A DNA stretch of 64,000 nt, taken from DASXMT01 sp963812965 (GTDB lineage: Bacteria > Actinomycetota > Acidimicrobiia > Acidimicrobiales > RAAP-2). A model generated the notes under the pieces. It worked only from the letters and a program-made list of their open reading frames with translations, was not told the origin of the DNA and searched no databases. Made by a program: the position numbers and the translations under genes. Each line of letters begins with the position of its first letter. The stretch's first letter is position 1. Of the stretch, positions 25,745-35,032 are shown in pieces. The DNA lies in NCBI GenBank assembly GCA_963812965.1, contig CAWEXG010000012.1, positions 323,354-387,353 of the forward strand, read 5' to 3'.

Positions 25745-27139
25745 TCAAATTGCTCTCCGGCTCTCGATGCGCTTGCTCTGGATCGCATCGCACAAGGCTC
25801 GATGATCTCGCTTGTTCTGTTTCCCGTAGATCGCCGCGAATTGCATCATGGCTCGGTCGAACGCTTCGCTCGAGCCTAGATAGGCGGCGATGGCCACGGG
25901 GTCCCCAGACCGTGCGTGGGCACGGGCCAACGTCCATCCACAGATCTGCGCATATATCTCCAGAACCTCGGGGCTCATGGCGTGGACATTCGCCGACACC
26001 TTCCAATCCCAGAGCTGGCGCATGTAAAAATCTCGAGAGACGCCGTCGACTCCCCGCACACGGTCCCAGCCTAGAAAGATGTCACCGGCGGCTTGCATGA
26101 GTTGTTGCCCTTCCACCACCCGTTGGCCGTGGTTCGAAACCCTGGGCTTGGGCAGGTAAGGCTCCAGCACCGATGTCTGTGCCTCTTTCACCTGCAAAAA
26201 GAGTGGATCCTGGCCGCCCCTTCCCAGAAGCAGCGCCACCCAGCATCTTGTACCGACGCTTCCCACGCCGACGACCTTTCGTGCTAGGTCAACGAAGTGG
26301 TAGTGGTCCAGGAGGTGTCGTCGATCCTTGGCGAGTGTCCGACGATACGAGCGGATCGATCCGGCCATGGCTTCCCAGAACCCTCGCCATTCGGCATCCG
26401 AGACAAGCTCAGATGCCGGCACCAGCAATGGTGGATCGCTCTTGAAGCGGATCTCACCATCGATCTCCTTGGTGAGACTGGCCAACGCTTTGAGATGGTC
26501 CTTGGTAGTAGCCCTGGTTGCCGAGCGTCGCAAGCTCTTAACGGCCTCTTTGCCTGCCTGCCTTCCCCACCGGGCTTCAATGTCATCGAGCCCAAGCCTC
26601 GCATACCACACCTGGAGCAACGGCTGCCGGGCGAAGTCCCGTATGGCCTGCCGATAGGCGCGGGCAACAGCTCCGACGATCTCTCCGCGTTGACCCAGAT
26701 CGTATCCTCGCTCTCGTCCGGCAATATCGAAGCTTGCCGCCAGGCGCTTCAGATCCCACTCGAACGGGCCACGAAGTGTCTCGTCAAAATCGTTAACGTC
26801 GAATACCAGACTCCGATCCGGAGTCGCGAACCCACCGAAGTTCATCAGATGGGCGTCACCACACAGCTGGACGTCCAGACTGGTGCGCGGTTCACGGCCC
26901 AGATCGTGCGCCATGACAACGGCGGCACCTCGAAAGAACGCAAACGGTGAGGCGGCCATCCGGGCATGCCGTATCGGTACCAGCTCTGCGACTCGATGAG
27001 CCGCCTGCCCCTCCAGGAGCTCGACAGGATCCGGGCGCTCCCTGGGCGGCCCCCATTCGCCATGGCGACCCCTCGGCACCTTGGTCCGCTCGGCCCTTCC
27101 GGTGTTGGCAGAACCCCTCACGAATCCCCGGACCCCCAC
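25745..27139 (-). CDS. DUF2252 family protein (predicted kinase-like fold)
   Basis: 464 residues from a GTG at 27139. Clear DUF2252 marks: FFRGAAVVMAHDL, the QLCGDAHLMNFGGFATPDR box (an H-x-N arrangement like the catalytic loop of aminoglycoside phosphotransferases), VFDVNDFDETLRGPFEWD-LKRLA, and FLQVKEAQTSVLEPYL near the C-terminus. The family resembles protein-kinase-like phosphotransferases but substrates are unknown. It heads a run of small stress-type membrane proteins. Confidence 0.87.
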   Translation of the reverse strand: MGVRGFVRGSANTGRAERTKVPRGRHGEWGPPRERPDPVELLEGQAAHRVAELVPIRHARMAASPFAFFRGAAVVMAHDLGREPRTSLDVQLCGDAHLMNFGGFATPDRSLVFDVNDFDETLRGPFEWDLKRLAASFDIAGRERGYDLGQRGEIVGAVARAYRQAIRDFARQPLLQVWYARLGLDDIEARWGRQAGKEAVKSLRRSATRATTKDHLKALASLTKEIDGEIRFKSDPPLLVPASELVSDAEWRGFWEAMAGSIRSYRRTLAKDRRHLLDHYHFVDLARKVVGVGSVGTRCWVALLLGRGGQDPLFLQVKEAQTSVLEPYLPKPRVSNHGQRVVEGQQLMQAAGDIFLGWDRVRGVDGVSRDFYMRQLWDWKVSANVHAMSPEVLEIYAQICGWTLARAHARSGDPVAIAAYLGSSEAFDRAMMQFAAIYGKQNKRDHRALCDAIQSKRIESRRAI

Positions 27140-27188
27140 GAGGCTGGTTGGGGCGGAGTAAGTCGGTGTACCGCTCCACGTCCCGCGC

Positions 27189-27584
27189 TCAAGTCACACC
27201 CGTTGCGTCGTCGCGCTGGCCATAGGCGACGAGTGCGTAGATCACCAACGCACCGAGTAGCACGTAAGTCAATGACCAGATTGGATAGAAGGGAAGCCAC
27301 CACACGGCGCTGATGCAAGCGACGGCGCCGGCGGCCACCCCGATCCACCGCGCAGCCTGAGACAGTGTCAAGACTCCAGCGGCACATATGAGCAGCACCG
27401 CGGCCACCACAATGTAGACCCATCCATACGTCTTCAGGCTGTGACCGAAAACCGCTCCTTCGAAATTCTCAGGTAGCTGGCCGTGATAGGTGAATGCCCA
27501 AATCGCATCGAAAATGCGCATAGCACCAGCAATCCCGAGCATGATGGCTGCGAACAATATCCACCCGCTGCGCCGTTCAACCAT
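27189..27584 (-). CDS. DUF7144-type four-helix membrane protein
   Basis: 131 residues with four membrane helices: GWILFAAIMLGIAGAMRIFD, TYGWVYIVVAAVLLICAAGV, WIGVAAGAVACISAVWWLPF and SLTYVLLGALVIYALVAYG. The GAMRIFDAIWAF and GWVYIVVA pattern is typical of a widespread actinobacterial family of unknown function. The ATG at 27584 follows AGGAGGTTAGAAG. Confidence 0.82.
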   Translation of the reverse strand: MVERRSGWILFAAIMLGIAGAMRIFDAIWAFTYHGQLPENFEGAVFGHSLKTYGWVYIVVAAVLLICAAGVLTLSQAARWIGVAAGAVACISAVWWLPFYPIWSLTYVLLGALVIYALVAYGQRDDATGVT

Positions 27585-27677
27585 CTTCTAACCTCCTGCT
27601 TCACGATTCTGATCGGACTTGACCATGATCCCTCGAACGACGTCGTGACACATCGGCCGAATAGGCCGATTCGGGCG

Positions 27678-28172
27678 TCACCGTTCGTTGGCGGTGTCGG
27701 CTCGGAGCGCGGTAAGGAGCCCCGGTGAAGAACAGGCGAGAGTCGACAGCGCCAACTCGAGTGCATGACTCTTCAGGGCCTTCGCAGTATGTGTTCCCTC
27801 CGGAGTGGTCACCACGACAACGACCGCAATCCGACCTAGGCGGAGGACACGACTCAACTCGCTGGACACATGCGCCGGAATTGAACCGGATACGCACGTG
27901 AGCACCTGATCGCCGACCCCACCGGCGATGGCCCCAGTGAGGAGTGCCGGCGGCCAGAGTGCACCGACGACGGCCGAGGCGATGGCTCCGAAACCCCAAC
28001 CGTGGCGAACCAGGGAGCAACGGACCAATGAGACTTGCTCGTCTGTCCATTCGATCGTCATCGCGTCTATCAGGCTGGTGGCTGCCCCTGGATCCAGATC
28101 CAGCCGATTCCAGGCCTGGGCGGCCTGGGTGTACGAAGAGTAGGCCGCGATGCCTACCGCAATGTCTGACAC
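27678..28172 (-). CDS. DUF1269-like protein
   Basis: 164 residues from a GTG at 28172 preceded by AAGGAGCGACC, which decides the start; the frame is open further but that part is antisense to the next gene. The central Gly/Ala-rich hydrophobic pair (GFGAIASAVVGALWPPALLTG and AIAGGVGDQ) and the C-terminal IAVVVVVTTPEGTHTAKAL match small actinobacterial DUF1269 membrane proteins. Unknown role. Confidence 0.68.
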   Translation of the reverse strand: MSDIAVGIAAYSSYTQAAQAWNRLDLDPGAATSLIDAMTIEWTDEQVSLVRCSLVRHGWGFGAIASAVVGALWPPALLTGAIAGGVGDQVLTCVSGSIPAHVSSELSRVLRLGRIAVVVVVTTPEGTHTAKALKSHALELALSTLACSSPGLLTALRADTANER

Positions 28173-28245
28173 CGGTCGCTCCTTTTCGTCCTCATGGTCG
28201 GGCAGGCCCGGTGATGTCTCCAGGGGACAGGTAACCACCAACGGT

Positions 28246-28284
28246 CCCGTGCCACATCGGCCACTGTGGCCGATGTGGCACGGG
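28246..28284. promoter_or_regulatory. Perfect 18-bp inverted repeat in a divergent intergenic region
   Basis: Arms CCCGTGCCACATCGGCCA and TGGCCGATGTGGCACGGG are separated by CTG. The repeat lies between the divergent starts at 28172 and 28353. Such a long perfect dyad may be an operator for a dimeric regulator or a strong hairpin; on the plus strand it is followed by AATATTT. Confidence 0.7.
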
Positions 28285-28352
28285 AATATTTCCTTCATGC
28301 TGGAGGAGGCGGGATCGCTCCCTAACGGGCTGAATGAGAAAAGGGACAAAAG

Positions 28353-28748
28353 ATGCTGCTGGCCTACACGTATCCGCTGCTGGACCTGTTCTGGTCGTTC
28401 CTCTTCTTCTTCCTCTTCTTCATGTGGATCTGGGTTCTGATCGCCATTCTCACCGACATCTTCCGCAGCCCCGATCTGCACGGTTGGAGCAAGGCCGGCT
28501 GGTTCTTGTTCGTCCTGCTCATTCCCTTGATCGGAGTCCTCGTGTACTTGATTGCCCGAGGACACAAGATGCAAGACCACGCGATCCAGCGCGCCAAGCA
28601 ACAGGATCAAGCGTTCGAGCAGTACGTACGGGAAGCCTCGTCGGACGGGTCGACCACTGACGAGCTGACAAAGCTTGCTGACCTGCGGGAACGAGGCGCC
28701 ATAACGCCCGAGGAGTTCGAGCAACAAAAGGCCAAGGTTCTCGGATAA
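28353..28748 (+). CDS. PLDc_N / SHOCT domain membrane protein
   Basis: 131 residues. Two helices at the N-terminus (LLDLFWSFLFFFLFFMWIWV and WFLFVLLIPLIGVLVYLIARG) flank the PLDc_N motif DIFRSPDLHGWSKAGW. The C-terminus is a SHOCT motif (TDELTKLADLRERGAITPEEF-EQQKAKVLG). Common in Actinobacteria, function unknown. ATG at 28353 after GAAAAGGGAC. Confidence 0.87.
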   Translation: MLLAYTYPLLDLFWSFLFFFLFFMWIWVLIAILTDIFRSPDLHGWSKAGWFLFVLLIPLIGVLVYLIARGHKMQDHAIQRAKQQDQAFEQYVREASSDGSTTDELTKLADLRERGAITPEEFEQQKAKVLG

Positions 28749-28820
28749 GCCGCGATCGGATCTCGATCCTGTGCGCTGACCCTCATTCGATTGAACACAC
28801 CCCGTCAGGAGAAGGGATCA

Positions 28821-30686
28821 ATGCCCGATTACCCGCTCATCGAGGATCACGGCCTCATCGGTGACCTCCAAACGGCTGCGTTGGTCGCTACCGACGGAAC
28901 CATTGATTGGTTCTGCTGGCCGAGATTCGATTCGCCCAGCATCTTCGCCTCATTGATTGACCATCGTCGAGGAGGGCGGTTCCGGATCGCTCCCGTTGGT
29001 GAAGACTTCGTGACAGAACAGATGTACTTTCCGGAGTCGACGGTCCTCATCACCAGGTTCATGAGCCAGCAAGGTGTGGCGGAGCTCGTGGACTTCATGC
29101 CGATTCACAATCCCAAGGAAGCCACCTCGCACCGTCAAATAGCTCGAGCTGTCCGCTGCATGAGAGGTCGAGTCGACTTCGTACTCGAGTGCGAACCCCG
29201 ATTTGACTACGGCCGACAGAAACATACGGTCGCTCTTCACGAAGCAGGTGCGGTCTTCAAGTGCGGTGACGACATGGTCGTCCTACGAACGGAGGGTGAT
29301 CAGGCGTTGGAGGCCTCAGATTCCGGCGACGTTCGAGCGCGCTTCTCGATCGAGGCCGGTGAGACCACGGGCTTTCTCTTGGAGACCGGCCCCACCGCCA
29401 GCACCGCCCCGCTGGCCCGGAACGAAGGTCTGATCCTGTTCGAAGAGACGGTTGGATTCTGGCGCAGATGGCTTCGGAGCTCCACCTATTCGGGTCGCTG
29501 GCGGGAGATGGTGGATCGATCGGCCATGTCCTTGAAACTGATGACCTACGCGCCTACGGGCGCCCTGGTCGCCGCGCCCACGGCTGGACTGCCCGAGCAG
29601 GTGGGCGGTGAACGGAACTGGGATTATCGTTTCACCTGGGTCCGTGACTCGTCCTTCTCTGTCTATGCGCTCCTCGGCCTCGGGTACACCGAGGAGGCCA
29701 CGGACTTCATCCGCTGGCTCGGCAAGCGCGTTGAAGAGCAAGCCGGCAGCACCTCAGGCCCTTTGAAGATCATGTACCGGGTGGACGGCAGCTCAGATCT
29801 AGTGGAGGAAACGCTGGACCACTTCGAAGGCTATATGGGTTCAAGTCCCGTTCGGATCGGCAACGGTGCGGCCGACCAGCTCCAGCTAGACATCTACGGC
29901 GAGGCCATCGACTCCATCTACATTGCCGATCAACGGGCGGAACCTGTCGGCCATCTCGGGTGGGTCCAGCTCACCTCGATACTCAACTGGCTCTCCGACA
30001 ACTGGGACCGACCTGACGAAGGCGTGTGGGAGACCCGAGGAGGTCAGAAGGCATTCACCTATGGTCGCCTCATGTCCTGGGTCGCCTTCGACCGCGGTGT
30101 GCGCATGGCGGCCGCCCGCGGGCGCCCTGGCGAGATCGATCGCTGGGTGGCTGCCCGGGATGCCGTGTATCGACAGATCATGGACAAGGGGTGGAATCGC
30201 CAGCGTGGCGCATTCACCCAGTATGCGGACACCGACGTTCTCGACGCCTCCAACCTCCTCATGCCCTTGATGGGTTTCGTGGCACCAAAGGACCCGTTGT
30301 GGCTGTCGACACTCTCGGCCATGGAAGACGAGCTTGTTTCCGACAGTTTGGTCTTTCGGTACAACCCGAGTGCCTCGCCGGACGGGCTGGCGGGTTCTGA
30401 GGGCACATTCTCATTGTGCTCCTTCTTCTACGTAAGCGCCCTGGCCCGTGCCGGCCGATTGGAGGAAGCGCGCTACGCCTTCGAGAAGATGCTGACCTAT
30501 TCAAACCACGTTGGTCTTTATTCCGAGGAGATCGGACCGAGCGGTCACCAGATCGGGAACTTCCCCCAAGCGTTCACCCACCTCGCTCTGGTCAGGGCCG
30601 CCCTCGAACTCGACTCCGCCCTCAGCGATGCATCCGCGCCCCAGGCCTTCCAAGCTCCGAGGTCCGGATCGATGGCCTTCGGCTAG
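28821..30686 (+). CDS. Glycoside hydrolase family 15 (glucoamylase/trehalase-like)
   Basis: 621 residues from the ATG at 28821 (MPDYPLIEDHGLIGDLQTAA) with GGAGAAGGGATCA upstream. N-terminal beta domain with DGTIDWFCWPRFDSPS-IF, then an (alpha/alpha)6 barrel with GGERNWDYRFTWVRDSSF (acid side), LDIYGEAIDSIY and the catalytic base region EEIGPSGHQIGNFPQAFTH. No signal peptide, so it acts inside the cell. Actinobacterial homologues of this length hydrolyse trehalose or short alpha-glucans, but specificity cannot be set from sequence. Confidence 0.9.
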   Translation: MPDYPLIEDHGLIGDLQTAALVATDGTIDWFCWPRFDSPSIFASLIDHRRGGRFRIAPVGEDFVTEQMYFPESTVLITRFMSQQGVAELVDFMPIHNPKEATSHRQIARAVRCMRGRVDFVLECEPRFDYGRQKHTVALHEAGAVFKCGDDMVVLRTEGDQALEASDSGDVRARFSIEAGETTGFLLETGPTASTAPLARNEGLILFEETVGFWRRWLRSSTYSGRWREMVDRSAMSLKLMTYAPTGALVAAPTAGLPEQVGGERNWDYRFTWVRDSSFSVYALLGLGYTEEATDFIRWLGKRVEEQAGSTSGPLKIMYRVDGSSDLVEETLDHFEGYMGSSPVRIGNGAADQLQLDIYGEAIDSIYIADQRAEPVGHLGWVQLTSILNWLSDNWDRPDEGVWETRGGQKAFTYGRLMSWVAFDRGVRMAAARGRPGEIDRWVAARDAVYRQIMDKGWNRQRGAFTQYADTDVLDASNLLMPLMGFVAPKDPLWLSTLSAMEDELVSDSLVFRYNPSASPDGLAGSEGTFSLCSFFYVSALARAGRLEEARYAFEKMLTYSNHVGLYSEEIGPSGHQIGNFPQAFTHLALVRAALELDSALSDASAPQAFQAPRSGSMAFG

Positions 30687-30946
30687 CCCCTGGAACCGGC
30701 CATAGGCCACTGACACCCAATGCCACGATGGAGCCACTCGATCGTACTCGTCCAAAGATGAAGAACAAGCCCTACCGGAGAGAATTGCGGCGGCTGCACG
30801 GCGAGCTGGTGGTGCTTCAAGAATGGGACAAGGATCGCTGCCAGTACGACGCCAGCCACCAGATCGGATCTCGTCCAGGCACGCCGATAACCGCGAACTG
30901 CAGCGACACCCGGGACCCACTTGCCCAGCCGCGACGCTCGGGCCAC
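30683..30946 (-). pseudogene. SulP-type anion transporter, N-terminal fragment
   Basis: The first 40 residues (LGKWVPGVAAVRGYRRAW then TRSDLVAGVVLAAILVP) are an exact family start for SulP sulfate/bicarbonate permeases, which run to over 500 residues. Immediately after ILVP the similarity stops and unrelated sequence runs to a stop at 30683. The missing part may have been lost when the GH15 end was joined here. Confidence 0.72.
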
Positions 30947-30950
30947 CCGG

Positions 30951-33143
30951 TCATCTATCCGGATCGAGGGAAGTATCGTCGGTCAGAAATGCCACCGCTT
31001 CACCTCGCCCAGTCGCGCCGAGCTTCGAGTAGATCGATGCGACGTGGGTCTTGACCGTCGCCCTGCTGATGAGGAGATGCTCTCCTATTTCCTTGAGTGT
31101 GCGATACGTCCGGAGCTGCTCAAGGACCTTGCGCTCGGCAGGGCTCAGGACTGCGATGCGGGGGTCACCTCGTAGTAACAACAATTGCTGCTGTTCAAGG
31201 TGCTCGACGACGCCCTCGGCATCGTCCATTCTGGCGCAAGCTTGACGCCCCTCCTTGAGTAGATCAAGGGCCACCTGTCGATTGCCGCTCTGGCGAGCCA
31301 GGGCGGAACAGCGTGAGGACATCTCTGCTTGCAACCACGGGACAGACCGTGCTCGCTTGGTTGCTGCAATCGCCTTTACCAGGGCCGGTCGGGTTGATCC
31401 CGTTTGGTGATGGAGCTCAAATGTTGCTTCAGCGACCGCAAGTGGAAGGCCGAGCACCCCGCCTTCGAAGGCGGTGCTCTCCCGTCGACCGATCCCAACG
31501 TAGTGCTCTGCCCGGTCAGCGTCGTCCCCGTCAAAATTGATCAGGGCCAGGCAACCGAGACTGAAGAGCCGAGTGTGCTGTGCCTGCGGATGATTCTCGC
31601 TGAGTACCAACACCTCTTCGAAAGCGGCACTGGCATCGTTTCGCTGGCCGAGAATCATCTGGGCTATCCCGACCGCCCGGTAGCCGCCGATGACCCAACG
31701 GGTCCGTTGGGCCCTCTCCGACTCGATCACCGATAGACCGTCAGCGAGAATCCGTCGTGCCCCGCCTAAGCCGAGGGTGGCCCGCAGGTTCCTCATCGCC
31801 GTCCACATCGATAATGCCCCATCGGCCGATGATCGGTCCAGATCCAGCCTCTGAGCAGCAGCCACATAGCGGCTTGCTCGCTCGAAATCTCCAGACAGCA
31901 AAGTGATCCAACCGGCCGGAATGGCGAGCTGGGGGTCGGACTCGATGTCCTCTTCCTTACAGAGCTGGAGCCAGCTCAAGAGGCTGCTGACATGGCCCCG
32001 TGACGCATAGTCTTCGTAGTGCTGCATCAAGACCTCACCGGCACGCTCGAGGTCACCGGATCGGCAGAACAGCTCGAACGCATCCCCGGCATCGCCGTGC
32101 CTTGCGTGCCACTGCGCGGCCAGACTCTCGAGCAGAGAGATGTCGCACCCCGAGGATTTCAGCTCGTTGAACAAGAACGAGTGCCAGATTTGGTGGTAGC
32201 GGTACCATTCTCGTTCGCCTTCTATTGGCGACACGAAGAGGTTCCTCCTCTCAAGGTCGATCAAAACCTTGGCGGCGTCTGGTCGTCCGGTGATCGCAGT
32301 GCACAGAGGCCCCGACACACGATCGGCGACGGAGGTTTCGATAAGGAACTGTCGGGTGGCCTCCGACTCGCTGGCCAATACCTCTTCCATGAGGTAGTCG
32401 GCTATCTGGCGATACGGAACCCCGACTCCCAGGTGGCGGCTTCCATGCATCCCGGGGGTCATCAACGCCAACCCGACCGCTGCTGGCCAGCCCTCGGTCT
32501 CCGTGCAGAGGAGACGAGCTTCGTCAGGTGAAATGGCGAGACCCGACCGCTGGCACACCTCCACGATTTCGTCGACGTTAAAGCAGAGATCGGAGCTTCC
32601 CACCTCCCAAAGGTCTCCTGAGGCACGTGATTTCGAAAGATGCAGCTTGGAATCGCTCCGACCGACGATTACGAGTTGCGACCCTTCAGGCACCGTTGCA
32701 ATCAGCGAATCGAGCACCGAGAGGGCCGTCGGTTCGGTCAACCGTTCGATCTCGTCCACGACCACCTGCATGGGTGTGTGACTAGCAAAGCGACCCAAAA
32801 GCCGGGCGGCGGCTGCGTCGACTTGAGGATAAAGAGAGTCGAGGTCTTGGCCATAGGGAGGGTCGAGACTCTCCAGCTGGTCCAACGCGCTCGATAGGTG
32901 CTTCAGCAATAGAACCGGATCGTTGTCAGCCTCCCGGAGTGTGAGCCAGGAGGAAGGGCGCCGATCTCGTTCGCACCACTGGGCGACAAACTTAGTCTTG
33001 CCAAACCCGGCCGGCGCTTGGCACACGAGCAGGTGACAAGTTCGGCCAGGCCGCGCTCGTGCCAAGGCGCGAGTGCGTCGGATCGCTACCGGACGTGATG
33101 GGCGAGGCAGCGGTCGCGGTGCAATCGGTGCCGGAAGGCCCAT
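30951..33143 (-). CDS. MalT-like (LAL) LuxR-family transcriptional regulator
   Basis: About 730 residues. N-terminal STAND-type ATPase with Walker A LVCQAPAGFGKTKF and a Walker B-like MQVVVDEIERL, then TPR-like superhelix (about residues 330-640), then a C-terminal GerE helix-turn-helix (LSPAERKVLEQLRTYRTLKEIG then HLLISRATVKTHVASIYSKLG). Probably an ATP- and ligand-gated activator. Start ATG 33143 or TTG 33149; neither has a clear ribosome site. It precedes the SulP fragment on the same strand, and its natural targets may have been lost. Confidence 0.85.
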   Translation of the reverse strand: MGLPAPIAPRPLPRPSRPVAIRRTRALARARPGRTCHLLVCQAPAGFGKTKFVAQWCERDRRPSSWLTLREADNDPVLLLKHLSSALDQLESLDPPYGQDLDSLYPQVDAAAARLLGRFASHTPMQVVVDEIERLTEPTALSVLDSLIATVPEGSQLVIVGRSDSKLHLSKSRASGDLWEVGSSDLCFNVDEIVEVCQRSGLAISPDEARLLCTETEGWPAAVGLALMTPGMHGSRHLGVGVPYRQIADYLMEEVLASESEATRQFLIETSVADRVSGPLCTAITGRPDAAKVLIDLERRNLFVSPIEGEREWYRYHQIWHSFLFNELKSSGCDISLLESLAAQWHARHGDAGDAFELFCRSGDLERAGEVLMQHYEDYASRGHVSSLLSWLQLCKEEDIESDPQLAIPAGWITLLSGDFERASRYVAAAQRLDLDRSSADGALSMWTAMRNLRATLGLGGARRILADGLSVIESERAQRTRWVIGGYRAVGIAQMILGQRNDASAAFEEVLVLSENHPQAQHTRLFSLGCLALINFDGDDADRAEHYVGIGRRESTAFEGGVLGLPLAVAEATFELHHQTGSTRPALVKAIAATKRARSVPWLQAEMSSRCSALARQSGNRQVALDLLKEGRQACARMDDAEGVVEHLEQQQLLLLRGDPRIAVLSPAERKVLEQLRTYRTLKEIGEHLLISRATVKTHVASIYSKLGATGRGEAVAFLTDDTSLDPDR

Positions 33144-33149
33144 GTTCAA

Positions 33150-33583
33150 AAGAGGATAATGTCACGTGCGAAACACGTCCACTGCAACGCTTTGGTGCTT
33201 CGAGAAGGTCTCTATCGGTCGCCCGCGCTGGCGCCTAGGAACCACGACCCTCCCAGGGTTGCCGGTAGTGGTCCGCATGAGCGTTAGCTTGTGAATCAAA
33301 CACGTGGCTGGGTCGGGCCAGCGAATTGCCACCGAAGGCGGGGACAACGGTGCCGTGGGTGAACTCGTCATTCTCCTGATTTGGAAGTCAAATAGCTGTA
33401 GCGTTTTGCCATTGGTGTGATTTCGGGGTTACGACAAATCCACAGCAAGGAGAGCTTTACCGGGGCCATTGCCAACATCCCAAACCGAGGGCCAGTTCAA
33501 GGAGGGCAGTGCCTACCTTCCTTCGGCGTCGCACGAACCAGTCCATGCCAGCTGAAGCAGGCCATGAGTTGGAGGGAGTAGCC
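33150..33583. other. Long divergent intergenic region
   Basis: About 430 bp, less GC-rich than the flanks around 33380-33440. On the minus strand a short coherent frame (VPAFGGNSLARPSHVFDSQA, ending HYRQPWEGRGS) at about 33230-33380 may be the tail of a lost gene, but I cannot name it. The rest should hold promoters for the LuxR regulator and the MFS pump. Confidence 0.4.
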
Positions 33584-33616
33584 ATGCAGCCACGTGGCGG
33601 GGCGCGAAATGGCTGA
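33584..33616 (+). CDS. Possible 10-residue leader peptide overlapping the MFS start
   Basis: ATG at 33584 sits five bases after a strong GGAGGGAG and encodes MQPRGGARNG, stopping at TGA 33614-33616, which lies inside the first codons of the MFS gene. The MFS starts at 33594 (GTG) and 33609 (ATG) lack good spacing to that site, so ribosomes ending on the leader may reinitiate on the pump. Confidence 0.4.
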   Translation: MQPRGGARNG

Positions 33617-35003
33617 GGGCCTCTCTCCAGGACGGTCGCCATCTTCACTGCGGAAGATCTTGATTCCGCTGGCCCTTGCGCAGTTCATTTGCAGCTTCGC
33701 CGGCTCCAATATGAACGTGATGATCAATGACATCAGCAAGGACCTGAACACGACGGCTCAGGGCGTGCAGATTGCCATCACCGTCTTCCTGTTGGTCATG
33801 GCGGCCCTCATGATCCCAGGCGGCAAGTTGACCGACCGTTGGGGAAGGAAGCGGTGCTTTACGATCGGACTCACCATTTATGGAGTTGGGGCGCTGATCA
33901 GTGCAGTCTCACCGAATCTAGGCGTCCTCATTCTTGGAAATTCGATCTTCGAGGGCGTCGGCACCGCCCTTTTGATCCCACCTGTCTACATTCTCACAAC
34001 GATGCTATTCACCGATATGACTTCGCGGGCCCGGGCCTTTGGGGTCATCACCGGAATGGGCGGCGTCGGCGCCGCCGCCGGACCCCTGATCGGTGGTCTG
34101 ATCACCACTGCCATCAGCTGGCGCGCCGCCTTCGTCTTTCAGGCCATCATGGTCGCCGTGATCGTGCTCCTGAGCCGCTCGCTCGTCGATCCCCTCTCAG
34201 CCGATCCGACCAAACCATTCGACTTGCTCGGCGCACTCCTCTCGGCTGCTGGTTTGGTCCTCATCGTGATGGGCGTGCTATCGGCCGACACCAACCTGGC
34301 GCTGACAGCTGCGTTGTTGTTCGTCGGAGCCATTGTGCTCACCCTGTTCGTGTTCCACATCCGTGCCCGTGAGCGTGGTGGTCGGGAACCCCTGCTGTCG
34401 ACTGGGCTCTTTCGCAACCGAACCTCGAACCTCGGACTCGTCACACAGAATGTCCAGTGGCTACTGCTGATGGGGACGGCGTTCGTTGTTTCCGCATATC
34501 TCCAAGTGGTCCGGGGCTACAACGCGATCCAGACCGGCGTGATCTTCACGGCAGCCACTGGCGGCATTCTGATCTCATCCCTCGCGGCAGAGCGGTTAGC
34601 AAAGAAATACGCTCAACGGACGCTTATCCTGGCGGGCTTTGGCACGACAATCGCCGGGATCGCCCTGCTGCTGTCTTTTGTGGCGGGATCGCCCAGTCCC
34701 TGGGCATTTGCCCCTGGGCTCCTGCTCATTGGTCTTGGAGTGGGCGTGATGCTCACTCCTTCCGTGAACGTCGTGCAATCGTCTTTCGGTGAATCCCGGC
34801 AGGGTGAGATATCGGGTCTCTCTCGCTCCGTATCCAATCTCGGCTCATCTCTTGGCACGGCGATTGCCGGGACAATCCTTATCTCCACCTTCACCCGCCA
34901 CTCATATGGGGCGGCGATGATCGCCCTCGCGGTTGTGGGACTCATCGGGCTCGGCGCAGCCATGCTCATTCGCAGGCCGGTGGTTGCAGGCACGACTGCC
35001 TGA
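33609..35003 (+). CDS. MFS transporter, DHA2-type drug efflux pump
   Basis: About 464 residues and fourteen predicted helices. Motifs: PGGKLTDRWGRKRCF (motif A), GVGTALLIPPVYIL, and GVIT-GMGGVGAAAGPLIGG (antiporter motif C). Exporter of drugs or small hydrophobic compounds driven by proton exchange. Start at ATG 33609, with GTG 33594 as an alternative in the same frame; a short upstream frame overlaps the start. Its stop lies within a 17-bp inverted repeat. Confidence 0.87.
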   Translation: MAEGLSPGRSPSSLRKILIPLALAQFICSFAGSNMNVMINDISKDLNTTAQGVQIAITVFLLVMAALMIPGGKLTDRWGRKRCFTIGLTIYGVGALISAVSPNLGVLILGNSIFEGVGTALLIPPVYILTTMLFTDMTSRARAFGVITGMGGVGAAAGPLIGGLITTAISWRAAFVFQAIMVAVIVLLSRSLVDPLSADPTKPFDLLGALLSAAGLVLIVMGVLSADTNLALTAALLFVGAIVLTLFVFHIRARERGGREPLLSTGLFRNRTSNLGLVTQNVQWLLLMGTAFVVSAYLQVVRGYNAIQTGVIFTAATGGILISSLAAERLAKKYAQRTLILAGFGTTIAGIALLLSFVAGSPSPWAFAPGLLLIGLGVGVMLTPSVNVVQSSFGESRQGEISGLSRSVSNLGSSLGTAIAGTILISTFTRHSYGAAMIALAVVGLIGLGAAMLIRRPVVAGTTA

Positions 35004-35032
35004 CCTGCGGGAAAACAGGTCAGGCAGTCGTG
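34991..35032. terminator. Bidirectional 17-bp stem terminator between the MFS gene and ssrA
   Basis: CACGACTGCCTGACCTG and CAGGTCAGGCAGTCGTG are perfect inverted arms with loop CGGGAAAA. On the minus strand the loop reads TTTTCCCG. The structure includes the MFS stop codon and touches the last two bases of tmRNA, so it can end both converging transcripts. Confidence 0.8.
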
